A stretch of 64,000 nucleotides of DNA from Cudoniella acicularis (GCA_013054445.1 JAAMPI010000008.1:39577-103576); one strand, 5' to 3'. Positions 32,221 through 44,766 are shown, numbered from the stretch's first letter. Translations and numbers: made by a program. Notes: a model not told the origin generated them from the sequence alone.

Positions 32221-32989
32221 TATTTAAACTTAATATAGGTTCTTAGTTATAAGTTTAAAGGATTTTTTCTATTTTATTTACGAGTAAGAACTGTTATTCT
32301 TTAATAAAGAGAGTTTAAAGTAAGTTAGTATTTTATTATATATCTATTATTTTATCTAGTTTTAATTATCTTTAATAGATTTAGTTAAACAAAGAGTCTT
32401 ACTAACTTATAAGTATTATCCGTATTATAACGTTATGTTATTTCTAGATTATATATCTAAATAGAGCTAACGTCTGTCCCTAGGTAGTAAAAAATCCGGT
32501 GTGCCGAAAACGACTAATAAGGTCGCAAGAATCGCGGGTTTTTCTCTATAACGTCCTCTTTAAACTAACGTCGATCCCTACGTGCCGGAAAACCCTGCGT
32601 GCCGGAACAACTTTATGGTTTGGGAGTCTTAAATCTCTACTATATAAATATATAAAGTTATTCTAGAAGTTTCTATGAGCAGCCACATGTCCTATCCCAT
32701 CTCTATGGAAGGTACAGAGGTTATGCTCTATGAGCGACTACGCCAGTAAAGCCCTTGCAGAGGCCTCCCTGCCAGGAGAGCCTCGAACATACGATGCTAG
32801 ATCCAAACGCAGTGGAGTCCCCCTGTCTACCTTTTATTATCGGGATCATAGGCGGCCCTCGAAAGAAGAGAAGGCCTAGGGCCAACAGTATCTCACTCCG
32901 TCAGAGGAGGAAGCTTGAGGTGCGGGGAATAATTTCTCGATATTATCGATAAGTAAGACAATTTGTGCGAGAAGGTCTTATAATGTTCT
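32221..32989. repeat. AT-rich RIP-like debris
   Basis: TA-dominated sequence to about 32,460, then a short GC-richer part with near-repeated ACG(T)GCCGGAA segments near 32,500-32,610. No coding region is recognised; the frame 32,755-32,952 has no features. Confidence 0.5.
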
Positions 32990-33378
32990 GTGAGATGATG
33001 ACATCGACAATTGGTAATATGTTCTTGACTAGGCGATGGGCAGTAATTAAATTTGACGGAGTATCCAGATCCGTCACGTTCTTTAGTTGAGAGGAAGTTC
33101 CATTGAAGAGTGAGTACGATAATTCTAGAGACGATGATTAACCTCGTAGTTGATCGCACGGATTTCAGCATAGAGATCACTGGGAGTGACCTTCGGGTAG
33201 GTTAAAAATGTGTTTGTTCTTTTTTGGACCAGAGTAAGCCTACTTGATCTCCTTCAAACTCCACAATGTATACACCTGGGATAGTCATAGACATGCTATT
33301 TGCTCCCGAATTGGCAGCGGCGTCAACAGTCGCAATGACCGTTCCCACAAGGGCGAGGAGCCTACTCCATTTCATCAT
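32990..33378 (-). pseudogene. Secreted subtilase N-terminal remnant (signal peptide plus propeptide)
   Basis: From ATG 33,378 the frame reads MMKWSRLLALVGTVIATVDA, a good signal peptide. PGVYIVEFEGDQ follows, matching the start of the I9-type inhibitor propeptide of fungal subtilisin-like proteases. A probable intron begins at 33,243 (GTAGGC). Then LYAEIRAINYEVNHRL, and after a frame change LFNGTSSQLKNVTDLDTPSN, continue the propeptide pattern. The in-frame TAG and the absence of any Asp/His/Ser catalytic region mean only a dead fragment remains. The end near 32,990 is approximate. Confidence 0.65.
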
Positions 33379-34725
33379 TGCATCGAAATCAGAATAGACG
33401 AGGTCTTGAAGTCGAGCCTGGTGCGAGCTCGAAGTTGCGTCTGTCCTGCCACTTGATTCTTGTTGACTCTGTATCGCTTGGTTTAGACATTAGACAAACG
33501 CAGGGCTACTCGTTATCTTGTAAAGCCCAAATGTTGAAAACGGGGCATAAAGTGGATGAAATGAGATTTCGTCCAAAACCTATCTCTTATTTAGCCCCTG
33601 GATTCCTTTCTAATGTTAGGTCGTGGACTCGTGGTAAGTAGGCTTCTGTCCCGCCAATCTGGAAGTCTCCACACGTGCCTAGGACCCCGCAGATCAATAA
33701 CCTTGGCGCCGAAGTAGTGTAAAGGCTCGGGAAAGGAGTAATGAGGGAACGTTTTGGTAATCCAATACATCTCGGGTGCAAATGGCTACATGCAGGCGAT
33801 CAGCGCTGTCATGACATTTGAGCTGGCTGTAACTTCACGCCGCATCGGTCAATGAGTATCAGTTGGAATACTAAGAAAGGTAGTTTATGGGTAAATAATT
33901 GATTGATTGTCAAGTCGAAGGTTCTAAGAATCAGAGGATGTGAGGTCTATTAAGTGTTCTGGTACAGAGTTTTCCAGCTAATCTCGCTTATAACCGAGAT
34001 CCCGTGCCAATGCCCGGTTCGCACGGATACCCACTTTTTCCAAAACTCACCCTAACTTTTAAAATATTATAATTAAATAACAACTAATTATTATAAGATA
34101 AAATTAAAAATAGTAATATATATAAACACGATCTCAAATTTATATAATTTAGGGTTTTTNTATAAAGCATTATAGTAGTCGAATTATACGGCCCCGTCGA
34201 TTTATAGTTTCCGTGAGGAGGAGGCGTTAGTAGGCAAAGAAGTCACGTGTAGGAGGAAAAGGATTCAGTTATAGAACCAATCTCTGGCCCCGAGGGATCC
34301 AGAGAAGCCCCCTTTTTATTAGCTATCTGCTACCGATAAGGGGCCGATGCCAAGGCCCAATGATAATAGTAATCAATAGTATTATCTGACATCCTATGCC
34401 ACGTATCAAGAGCCTAGAACTATGATCCTGGATGTCAGAGCGGCCCCCAAGAGGCCTCACCTCAGCAAAGGCTTGGCGATACTCGCAGATCTGAGGCCAC
34501 CCAAGGCTATGTAATAGGCGCCACCTAGCAGGTAAGCGAACCATATCACAGGATACCCCCCCTTTATAGGACGCGACCCCGCGACATGCTAAGCCTAAAA
34601 TAGCGAGTGATTACTGAGCTAAAACGCGGTCCGCGCGATCCTATTAGCTAGGTTTGTTTTTCTAGTAGCTATCTATATACTATATACCGCGTACTACGGT
34701 TATATACCCTTACCTCCAACAGAAT
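33379..34725. other. Intergenic and RIP-like sequence before the assembly gap
   Basis: No gene recognised. About 34,050-34,180 is very AT-rich, and 34,180-34,720 mixes GC-rich fragments with TA-rich stretches as in other repeat remnants here. One N lies near 34,160. Confidence 0.5.
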
Positions 34726-34755
34726 NTANGNCNGANCNNGANNNNNTCNAGGNTN
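34726..34755. other. Assembly gap / ambiguous bases at a compartment junction
   Basis: A run of Ns mixed with called bases. To the left is repeat-like DNA; to the right the coding sequence of a conserved deubiquitinase begins in mid-protein. The junction is therefore not reliable. Confidence 0.9.
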
Positions 34756-34756
34756 T

Positions 34757-35218
34757 CTGGGCGCTATGGGTTTCGGACCCCCACAAGCGCGGAAGGCCTT
34801 GAAGGAGACTGGGGGCGACATGGAGCGAGCAGTTGAATGGCTTTTCAGTCACCCCGACGATCAAGGCGAGTTTGAAGAAGATTCTTCGGCTCCTAATGAT
34901 CCAGCCAAGAAAGAAGTTCCTGGAAGCAGCAATCTCCCGGCCGAATTCCAACTGCAATCCATCATCTGCCACAAGGGCTCTAGTATCCATGCTGGGTAAG
35001 TCACACCATTTCTATAATCTCAAATCTTTTCAAGTCTGTTTTCCATATTGATGGCTCTAACATTTATCCATAGTCACTATGTTGCATTTGTCCGGAAAGA
35101 AATTCCTGGAGAGGAATCTCCGTCGTGGGTTCTCTTCAACGACGAAAAAGTTGTCAAGGCACTTGACGTTGAGGAGATGAAGAAGTTTGCCTACGTGTAT
35201 TTCTTCCAACGCACCTAG
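34757..35218 (+). CDS. Ubiquitin carboxyl-terminal hydrolase UBP14/USP5, C-terminal part only
   Basis: Exons 34,757-34,995 and 35,074-35,218 flank a 78-nt GT-AG intron and give about 127 residues. The first exon carries the second UBA domain: MGFGPPQARKALKETGGDME followed by AVEWLFSHPDD. The linker leads into LQSIICHKGSSIHAG, and the second exon begins HYVAFVRKEIPGEESPSWVL (catalytic His box of the USP family) and ends in VYFFQRT. The enzyme disassembles unanchored polyubiquitin chains and recycles ubiquitin (known for yeast Ubp14 and human USP5). The zinc finger, the catalytic Cys box and the first UBA are absent because the left side is a run of Ns joined to repeat DNA. It converges on the DUG1-type gene, leaving 145 bp between stops. 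Confidence 0.88.
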
Positions 35219-35363
35219 AACGCCATGGATATTGTTAAAGAGCCTGAGAGGCGTGGCGTTAGGGAAATCACTAGAAGAATAAAAGCATTGGGCATGGCTG
35301 TTACAGCAATACATAGACAATGACAAAATCATGAATCATGAACCCATTTTTCATTCGCTTCCT

Positions 35364-36853
35364 CTAATTGACCATTGGTTCCTCAGCAACGTAATGCAAA
35401 TAGGCTCCCAATAACTTGATGCCTTCAATGTAGTTGCGCTTGTCAAGCTTCTCATTAATTGAGTGTGCTGCATCTGTGGAACTGCCCATTGGGAGCAGGA
35501 GCACGTTCTTGCCAGTAGCTTGCTCAAATGTCAACGTCACTGGAATACTGTACAAAAGTTAGTCTGAGATCTTGCGAACACAGGGCATCAATCTTGAGCT
35601 TACCTTCCGCCCTCACGTGTCAAGTCAGGCTTGATACCCCAGACTCTCTCTACTGCCTTGCTGGCTGCAGTGAAGTTCCAGTGTTTGGGACTAGCAACCC
35701 ACCACTTGCCTGCATGTTGTAGAGTGCATTTAAGGGTGTTCTTGCTGCCTAGTTTCTTGAATTGATCATCAATGTATTTGTAAACAAGGCGATCGACATC
35801 TTTGGGCTCCATATTAGGAACTGTTCGAATCGAAAATTTGCCGATAACCTTGGCTGGAATTACCGTCTTGGCACCTGGTTGTGAGAAGGCTCCTTCAACA
35901 CCATGAACAGAAAGTGAAGGGTAACGCCATCGAGCCATAAGAGTCTTTTCTTTGTCAGGATAAATCGACGTTTGGCTTCCTAAGGATTCGTACAGGTCAT
36001 CCATCGTGAAAGCAATATCACTATAGAGAGCTTTCTCTTCCTCTGTAAGAGGCGCGACTAGTTCAGCCAGACCTGGGATTTGAATTTTTCCATCAGTATC
36101 CACCAGGTTGGCAAGTATCCGCACCATGTCGGTCATAGGCTCTTGAGCTGTGCCACCGAACACACCGCTGTGGAGATCCTGACCAGGTCCCGAGATTTCG
36201 ACCGAGTAGTAACTACAGCCGCGAAGACCGTATGTGAGACATGGCTTCTCTGTTCCCAGCCAGTAGTTGTCAGATATACAGACAGCGTCGGCATCTGCAA
36301 AGTACTTCTTTGCTTCGGCGTTGATGAAATCATCTAAGCCCTCAGAGCCGTATTCCTCCATACCTTCAAAACACATAAGAAGGTTGACCGGGAAATCAAC
36401 ACCAGCCTTCTGATGAGCTTCTATGGCGTTGAGCCATCCGAGAACAGGACCTTTATCATCGGTACTACCGCGGCCATACATTCGTTCCTTGTCGTCTACT
36501 GTCAACTCGAATGGCTCAGTGGCCCAGCCATCCTCCTTTCCAGCAGGTTGCACATCGTAATGACCGTAGACTAAGATTGTGCGCTTCTTCTTGTCATTCC
36601 CATAGCGAGCAATCACAACGGGTGGTAGTTCCAGGTGCTCTTTGCCAGGCTGTTTGCCCAATGGTCTCTGTTCCACCTCAGCTCCTAAGGCCTTTAACTC
36701 ATCCGCCAAAAATTCGCCCATGCGGACGACATCTGGTCTGCGTTCTTCATCGGCAGATATAGATGGGATTGCAACAGCTTTGCGGAGTCGTTCGATGAAA
36801 TGGTCCGAGAGTGTATCAACTTGCTTGAAGTAACCATCGAGTTGAGGAGCCAT
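35364..36853 (-). CDS. DUG1: Cys-Gly metallodipeptidase (M20 family, DUG1 type)
   Basis: Exons 36,853-35,604 and 35,547-35,364 with a 56-nt GT-AG intron give 477 residues, the usual length. M20 metallopeptidase features in order are GHYDVQPA (metal His/Asp), [11 protein letters not shown] (bridging Asp), [12 protein letters not shown] (catalytic and metal Glu), [15 protein letters not shown], and C-terminal [12 protein letters not shown] with the last metal His. In yeast Dug1p cleaves Cys-Gly and, with Dug2/Dug3, degrades glutathione in the cytosol (family knowledge). The chosen start gives [20 protein letters not shown], as in homologues. An in-frame ATG at 37,072 would add 73 residues rich in Ser/Pro/Arg, possibly a second start or targeting extension. 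Confidence 0.92.
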
Positions 36854-39800
36854 CTTTTGGGCTTGGTGCTCGCGAATTGCGTGGTTTAGATATGTAGAGG
36901 ATTTGGGAGGAATTCGGAAACGTGGGGGCTTCGAAGGCAGATCTGGGCTGTTCGAATTGCTTGATTCAGGATTGGAAGGGTGCGAAGTATCGGGACGGCC
37001 ACGAGCGACATGAAGCTCGTCAGCACTGCGGGATGCAGTGATAGTGGGGTGGCTTTTTGAATAGGTAAGCAAGCCAAGGTGTCAATGTGCAGGTGATGTA
37101 CGGTTGACCATTCATACTTTGACTCAGAAAATCGGTCTCATATTCTCTCATGTGAGAGCTGCCCTACTACTGTATTGTAAGTGTCTTTCCTACCTACTGT
37201 GAATACCTTCCCTGAAATTTCAGTGTAGTGTATTTCCTGGCATGAAAACTTTCCTAGACTCCCAGTGAAAATTCTTCTCCTTTATGGCCATCTCTTCTTG
37301 TTTTTCAGCCTTTCCTAGTTTTCTGATGTATCGGTAAATATATCTCTGCATGTGAGTTCCTCTCCCTGTGCGAGGGCATTTCTAATGAATTTCTAGGCCC
37401 CATCTGTATATCTCTTCTTGTTGTTACGTCTTATATACTAAAACAGTAGTTGATGTCTAAAAGGAAATTTCGGAGCCGAGGTACCAATAGTCCGCCGTAT
37501 AATCGCCATTTGGCACGTGAATCTGAAGCATATATTCACAGCGCAGCTACTAATAAAGATACCGAGATCTATACTAGTGATCGCTCCTTCTCAAATCTCT
37601 CCATTTTCGCCTTATTTCCTGTTCCTGTCATGGATTTTGTTGTCACGTGGGCTGTCTTACCTAGCTCTCTTGTTCCGGGAGGATTCAAAGTTTCTAGTTT
37701 TTGCAATCACTTCTCACGTTTCTTATCACTCGCACTGCAACATTTTTGTAGAGACCAGGGAGCTATTATTCTATTTGAATTGTCATTATTTTTGTTTAAA
37801 AAGTACCCAGAATACACGCCTTGGCCCTTCCTTCCCGCCCTTCCGGACCATTCCTTCTGGTCACTTCTGCTTTTAGCGGCAGAGTTGTATCTTCTAATCC
37901 TCAAGCTCACTCCCGACCGAGTGGTTTTCCCTGACAGCATGACTTCGCTTCTCCAAACATTCCCATCCTGACCAAGGTCTGAGATTCTGCACGGCACGGC
38001 GCGACGCAGTCAACGCACGCGGAGCATCTCACCTAAGCTAAGACCGCGATGGTTCCATGCTCTGCAACTTAAATTTAAGCAATAGTTTGGAACACAAATG
38101 TCATCTGACTCAGCTAGCATTCCCAGATCTTCGGACGGTCCGACGCGTGCCAGACAAGGAACGGATCTAATCTAGCAGTCTTCTGGAAGTTATCGTTGAC
38201 GTTGCCGCCGCCGCTGCAGGTCCCAAACGCCGCTTGGATCAGTGGTGAGATACTGAAAAGCGGAGTTTCACTGCTTCAAACTTCTCTTCTATTTCAAGTC
38301 AGCTCTGGCGCTTCCAACATTTTTTCTAGCTGCAGAAACTATTTTGAGTTATTGACTTTACCTGTTGTCAAATACTCAGAAGTATCGAATTCAAGGCGCA
38401 GACCTTCAAGCCACCACCACTACAGCCACACGAGGTCACTAGTTGAAGCATTATCACGATTCTACTATCTGGGCTTGGAAACAGGGAACCAAATACAAAA
38501 AAGCCTCAGGCCTTTCATATCTTGCAGACACGAGGGGCCGGGCCTCTTGCCTCGAGCTCTTGATAACTCCAGTGCCATCATTGCAATCCGGGATGACACC
38601 ACTGCCCGCTGCATGCAAGCCCGAAGGATGTGAATCCTGCCCATAAGTGTTTTGACTGGGTCGCGACTCACGCGTGAGAAGAAGAGTGCTCCGTAGCCGC
38701 TGGGAACCCATCATCAGCAAGTTCGCAGGGAGTTTCGGCAGATGGTGTGAATTGCTCACACTGCGATGTACCCGTCCTGTGGTGCTTGAAATTGAATGAA
38801 TGGTTCGGCGTTGGCATTGTAAATATGCGAGCTATCCTGAACGTCTCGGAGAAGCTCAGCTGTCACAGTTGACGCCGTGCTTCCCCGAGTCAGCAATTGA
38901 AAACACGACACGATCGCTGGGGGGGGATGGGGGGGGGTAGACGACAGACGACAGAATTACTACTGCATTTGCACGTTCGAAGCACAAGTGGCCGACTGTA
39001 CCAAGCATGCTGCGATGGTATAGCAAAAACATATAATCTTTTTGAACGCTGATTCCTAATATAATGAACACGTGTTTATGATATTTTTCTTTCTATTGTT
39101 TTTCAACGTTTCTATAAACCACTGAAGAATCTCAAATCTATGTTATTGCCGTTGCCGATCGTTTGAAACATCAAATCCCAGCATTAAGTATTCACACTCA
39201 AACACTGCACGGAACAGGAGTTCTCTCACTGGCTTTTCAATCCTTGACAGGCTCGTAACATCCACCAATCAGGTGAATTCAGCGACAAGGAGGTCCAAAA
39301 AGGAAAAACCGACGACCTCTTTCAAAATCTTTGAGGGAGTGGGCTTGGTGGGGTACGGAGTGCTCTAGCTTCGTCAATAACTAACAAGAGGATTCTCCCG
39401 CAAGTTCACCCGAAAAGCTGCGGCGACAGATCAATATGCGAGGCACAAGAGTTGACGAGGCTGGAGATATTGTTCCTGTTTCTGGGGGTGGCTTTGATAC
39501 CGAGATTCCACGCGAAAAGGTACAGAGTAATGGTGTTCTTCCGACCTCTTCGTCTGCTTCGGGTGCTGCAACAGGAGGGTTGGAGGGGGTGTGACAGTTG
39601 TCCAACGTGCTCTTCCTTCACGGTGGGTGGGCTGAAAAGCAGGCCTACCACATGGCAGCATCTAGAGTCGGGATCCCACCTTGCGCACGAGGCGAGCGGC
39701 ACCACCCTCCTCCACTGATGCAGATTTCAAATCCGGAGGCGCTTGAGCCTCGTGGAGCAAGACATCACAGACATGGCCATGGCAGAGACAACGAGAAACA

Positions 39801-41317
39801 ACAACGGCTATTTGGCGCTGCTGACCACCTGGAGCGGATGAGTGCTATTTTGCGCAGCACAACTCAAATGCAGAAGATGCACAAAAGGACGGGTTTAAGA
39901 GAAAGTGCATTTGGAGAAGAGGCGCAATGGGATGAATTAATCGAAAAGCTTCCAAATATAGAGACCGGGCCAACGAGCACGAGTGCTGTGGCCGGGGGGG
40001 TGCTGGCTGTGTAGTGCTGACGGCAGCACTAAGCGGGCCGAAAGAGGGGAGCGCGAGAGCACGGACAGGAGCCTGCGCTTAGAGGCTAGCCAGGCAAGGG
40101 CAGGCCAGGCCACGGCCAGTCGAAGGTTTCGTCCCAGCTTTCGTCCCATGTTGTAAACAGACTCAACAGAGTCAACACCATGGTGACGATGGAGCCAACG
40201 CGATTCTCAGAACAGACGTGACAGACGTGAAGATGGAAGTCTGCCCATATCGCCAGCATCCTCTTCCAAAGTACACAGCACTATGCACCAAACTGACAGA
40301 AGCCTTTCCACAAGGACCAAGTCACTTATCCACCAAGCACATCGCACCGCACCACCACTCGTCCTGCACGCTGCACACTGCTCTCTGCGCGCACCAGCAG
40401 CGCCAGCAACTGCTCTGCAGATGTGCGCCAGGGATCCAAGTGGCTCATTTCACCCATCGCGCCTGGTGACGCCTTACAGGGCCACTGCTTCCATGCCACA
40501 GCGGGCACTGGGGATGACCCCGAGCAAGCAGTCCGCGGCAGCTCCAACAATCAGATAGCGCACCGCGAGCTTACCCTGCTGCTCTGCCTCCCTCCTATTA
40601 GCCCGCCTCTACGAGTAAAGGGCAACCACTGGCCGGCCGCGTAAAGTACTACTAGGGCCTCCGCAATGCTCCACCAGCAAGCTACCTATTGGACCGTGCC
40701 CAGAGCCTCAAGGGCAGCCAGGGCCAGCATCCCCATGCCCAATTCCCAGTTCCCTCATCCCCCCCCTGGTCTCCCGCCGGCGCGCTCCTCGAAGCGGATC
40801 TCTGCGCCCGGCGAGCGCTTAAATCCAGGACCAAAGCTCCAAGGTTCTCAAAATCGCAAGTCGCAAGTCGCAAGTTTTTCGCTATTTCGGGCTCCCCTGT
40901 CAGCTCATACCCTTATTGGGGACGGCTTGGACTGACGGGTAGGGGGGGGCGCGATGGCAGGGGCAACTGCTCTCCAAACTGTTGCCAGACCTCCGTCTCT
41001 CTCCTCCACCATTCATTCTTCTTCTGTACAGCACACATAATCGCGATGCTCAGCAATGCCCCGCCATACGTTGTTCTATCTTTGTGCATCTACTGCGCAG
41101 CCATCTAGGGCTACTGGAAGTACCAAGTAGACCCTTCCGTACCTTTTTTAATCGACTAGATCCCAGGACTCTTACCAAAGATCTCGCCTTGTCGATACAG
41201 ATGAGTCTGCGCTGAGATTTTGGCCCCTGATCAGATCTATTCCAGTAAGGCTGTGCAATCAAGGCTGTAGGCCAGGGATCCACAACACTTCGTTTCCATT
41301 TTGAGTTCACAAACATC
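36854..41317. other. Long (4.4 kb) intergenic region upstream of the C2H2 regulator
   Basis: This is the shared upstream space of the divergently transcribed dipeptidase and C2H2 factor. It is unusually long for this gene-dense part and becomes GC-rich at 39,400-41,000. Features seen include a G-run near 38,921-38,939 and a pyrimidine-rich stretch at 40,985-41,030. Open frames at 37,450-37,971, 38,196-38,633, 39,598-40,014 and 40,689-41,108 have no recognisable domains. It may hold a long 5' leader and regulatory sites for the downstream factor; no RNA gene is recognised. Confidence 0.5.
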
Positions 41318-44300
41318 ATGAGTAGCCTCAAAGATATCATGGACGTCGATGTGGAGCCTCTAGAGTCCCAAGCCTATAGAAGGTCCAGGGAAGCCGCCCA
41401 ACAACAAGCCTCCCGTCCTACCATCACTCCAATTCCCGAGACACCTTCGCCGCCGGTAGATGAAGAAGAAGAAGAAGAAGAAGAAGAAGACAACAACAAT
41501 AAAGGAAAGGGTCCCATCAAGCGGCGCAGATCCAATCGAGTCTCGAGGTCGAGTGGTATTCCAACATTGTCGAGGGCCAACGTTCAACAGCGGCGTGACA
41601 GCGTCGCCGGGGAGGTTATGGATTTTTCAACGGGGTATCAAGCAGCAGGCCCAAGCCAAGGAAGTGGTCCGGACCCCTCAACAGATGTCGAGAGCTTCAG
41701 AATCTGGCGCGGATATTCCAGTCAAGTACACACCGGTTACAGGTCGAATAAGTAGAGCCAAGAAAGGAGTGCCCGTTCACACCTGCGATATTTGCAGACC
41801 CGCCAAAACATTCACAAGAGCCGAGCATTTGAGGTACGCTATCTCTCTTACCCTTAGAAGACAGTTTCTGACAGGAAGTTTCTTAGACGGCATCAATTGA
41901 GCCACCAAAAACCTGCGTACGCTTGCACATTCGAAGACTGCGAAAGAGCATTTCACCGACCGGATCTGCTGGCTAGACATATGCATCGGCAGTAGGCAGC
42001 TGTGATGTTCCTCTGTCTGGAAAAGGCTGACATGATATAGTGAAACACAAGGAGAGAAGGCCTATAAAGCAAGTGATCCACGGAGTAGTAGAGCATCTTC
42101 AGACGCATCTGAAAACCCAGTCCCGTCTCTGAAACTCGAGCCTTCCTCTCAAGGACCGCGAATGAGCGCTAGCCAAGCTTCTCCCACGGATACCGCAACC
42201 CCTCGAACCACCAGTGGAGAGAGTTCCATAACTGCATCTAGCTCGAGCACCATTGTTCCACATTTTCAACCCGTGAATTTCTCGGGATCTGGAAACCACA
42301 AGAGAAAGGCCAGCGACGCCGGGTTGCCTGAGTCTGGTTCATATGTGCCACCTTCTCCAGGATCCAGCAGACCACCGGTAAGCTATGATGAAATGAATCC
42401 TGGCTCCTTTACAAGGACTACAGAGCTGCCAGATCAGGGCAACTTTCCTAGGCCAACATCTAGTTTTGATATATTTGGTGGCGATTCATCCTTTTCAAAC
42501 TACACCACCACAGCTCATCAGCTACCACTCCTAAGAATCCCGGAAGAAACATTCATTCCGGCTCTTTCATACCCACAAGATAACTCTCCATGGTGCTCAT
42601 CATCTGCTTCTGATAGTACGTTTTCTAACCATTCCGAAACTTCACGAAGTCGACATTGGGTCCCCCGGGCCCGATCTACCTCGATAGCGGACTGGCCAGT
42701 CTCGGCGGCGCCATCTCAATGGTCATCTCATTCAATAAGTACTCCCCAAGATATGCGAAGCCCCCCTTTCGAGACCATTTTAGAGCAGTATGAAACGCCT
42801 TATACTTCTCCCCGGATATCGCCGCCTACATCCCAGAGTCAGCTTCTGGATGTGCCTAATGCATTTGGGGGATATTATTCTATGGAATCAGTGGGTACTC
42901 CAACCCTCTCGACGTATATCAAACCAATGTCTCAAGTCTTTTCAGCGTCCCCTTCACGAGTATCCGACCCCGGATTGGCGGTCATTAATGCTCCCAGAGA
43001 GAGGGAGCAACTAGGAGCTTTGCATACGAGCATGGCTTTGGCATCCAAACTTCCGCAGCAACCACAACTAGACGCATATTTAAATAGCTATTGGCAATAT
43101 TTTCACCCCCTCTTTCCCATCATACACCGCCCTACCTTCAACTCCGCCGACGATCCTCTCCTTTGTAGCGCCATGGTCGCTATTGGTACTCAGTATCATA
43201 ACACCCCTGAAGCCCGAACTAAAGGGTCTGAGCTGAATGAAAGTTGCAGAAGACATACGGATGAAGTAAGTCAGCATTCCTGGCCTTTTTTATTAAACGA
43301 ACCCCTCAAATTCGTCCTCGTTTTATGCACCAAATGGAGAAGTCTCCGGTTTATGCTTTGGCAATAACGAAAACTGTTGCTTTTCAACATCTCTCTTTGA
43401 ATTTCGAGACACTCAATGCTTATTTGGGTTTTAACTGATCGGTGATCAGTACACGACTTGGGAATTACCGATCATGCAAGCAATACTACTCACAGAAGTC
43501 TTCAGCCGATTTCGTGGGCGAAAGACTCAAGTTCGTTTGTCCAGGCAATTTGAAAATCTCTACGACAGAGTAAGTCATCCTGATACCGTGCCAGTGCCCT
43601 GGATTTCAAGTATTAACTTTGATTAGCTTTTCAATAGCAGCAACTCAGCCGATTCCTTACTTGATCATTATGGCACTCAAATCAATGAGCCGGATCTTCA
43701 CCATTCAGACCTTACAAGCGAGTGGTTCCGCTGGAGCCGGACCGAAGCTCGCCAGCGTCTCCTCAGCGCTTGCTTCATGTTCGACATTCACCAGTCCCAT
43801 TACCATCAGCAACCCCGTTCCAAGGCATTAGGTGGTGCCTTGCGTCCTAATCTTTTTAATCCCTGTCCGGAGAGTCTCTGGAATGCCAGCACAGCGTCGG
43901 AATGGCAATCACACCAATCTGATAGCATCCCTAACGAACATCCACTCGACCTTCTGGACAATGACTCTACTCAACAAATCCTACCGGCATCTCCTTTCAC
44001 GCAATCGTTATTAATATGCTCTCTCGCCACGCAGTTACCTGCGCGTCAAAATCCAATGCGTCCTAATCAATTCAACCCTCATTTAACGGCCTCGGGTCTT
44101 GGTAGCCTTGCAACCTTCTTTTCCAGCAGTCTACTTGCACAAACATATCTTGCACTGTATTATACGCCTCTCCATGACCTTCTTGCAATTGCAGGCGACA
44201 CTTGGATCTTCGCCCAAAAAATTACACCACCCTCTGCGTTTCATGATGCTCAAGCACGCTTAAAAAAGTGGGTAACAACCCCAGCTGCTGCCCATGCCAC

Positions 44301-44766
44301 CAAACACGCGTGCCACATCCTCTCCTCGAACTTCTCCCGACCGTACGCAGATATGCAACAAGGCCAAACAAATGGCTCAAATGCTCTGTCGGACTATTGG
44401 AGCTTGTACGTTGCAGCCTTAATCTGCTGGGCCTTTGGACATCGATTTCAGACCTCCAACAATGGCAACGGTACCACCATTCGGAACCACGCCATCAGCA
44501 CAACAGACGTCGAAGATGCTTCCCCAATAGGCTCTGCCGATGAAGCACGGATCAAGGCAATCACCTACGCAAACGAGATGCTAAAACTCAATGTCGACGA
44601 CCTCTTAACCAATCGAGCGAACATGAAAGGCGATACCTCCAGTGTCATCCACGCTACCCGTCACTACCTCGAGCTCGAAAGCGTAGGCGGCAAAAGCAGC
44701 ATCCTCGTCGACTGCATCGGAGTACTCAAAAAGATCTCCAAAAGCGGCCGAGTAAAATGGTTCTGA
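41318..44766 (+). CDS. C2H2 zinc-finger transcription factor with fungal-specific regulatory domain
   Basis: Best model: exons 41,318-41,614, 41,685-41,833, 41,887-41,991, 42,041-43,265, 43,450-43,569 and 43,627-44,766, giving 1,011 residues. After a disordered N-terminus with nine glutamates come the basic lead-in GRISRAKKGVPVH and two C2H2 fingers, CDICRPAKTFTRAEHLRRHQ... and CTFEDCERAFHRPDLLARHM.... The final His codon is assembled across the intron at 41,992. A Ser/Pro-rich linker of about 330 residues leads to the fungal_trans domain (YWQYFHPLFPIIHRPTF, LCSAMVAIGTQY, RGRKTQVRLSRQFE, LYYTPLHDLLAI). This architecture resembles AmdX-like nuclear regulators, whose targets cannot be told from sequence. 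The first intron (41,615-41,684) restores the frame but its sites are weak; a frameshift is the alternative. Confidence 0.85.

Noticed and set aside
37450..37971. 173-codon open frame with hydrophobic stretches
   Set aside because: Composition follows pyrimidine-rich DNA; no start context, domain or conserved motif is visible.
38921..38939. G-run that could form a G-quadruplex
   Set aside because: A single interrupted run without four well separated G-tracts; no strong case.
39598..40014. 138-codon frame in GC-rich DNA
   Set aside because: GC-rich sequence gives long frames on several strands here; it has a helical segment but nothing recognisable, so it is left as part of the intergenic region.
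41460..41490. (GAA)n microsatellite
   Set aside because: It simply encodes the nine-glutamate run of the C2H2 factor; not an independent element.
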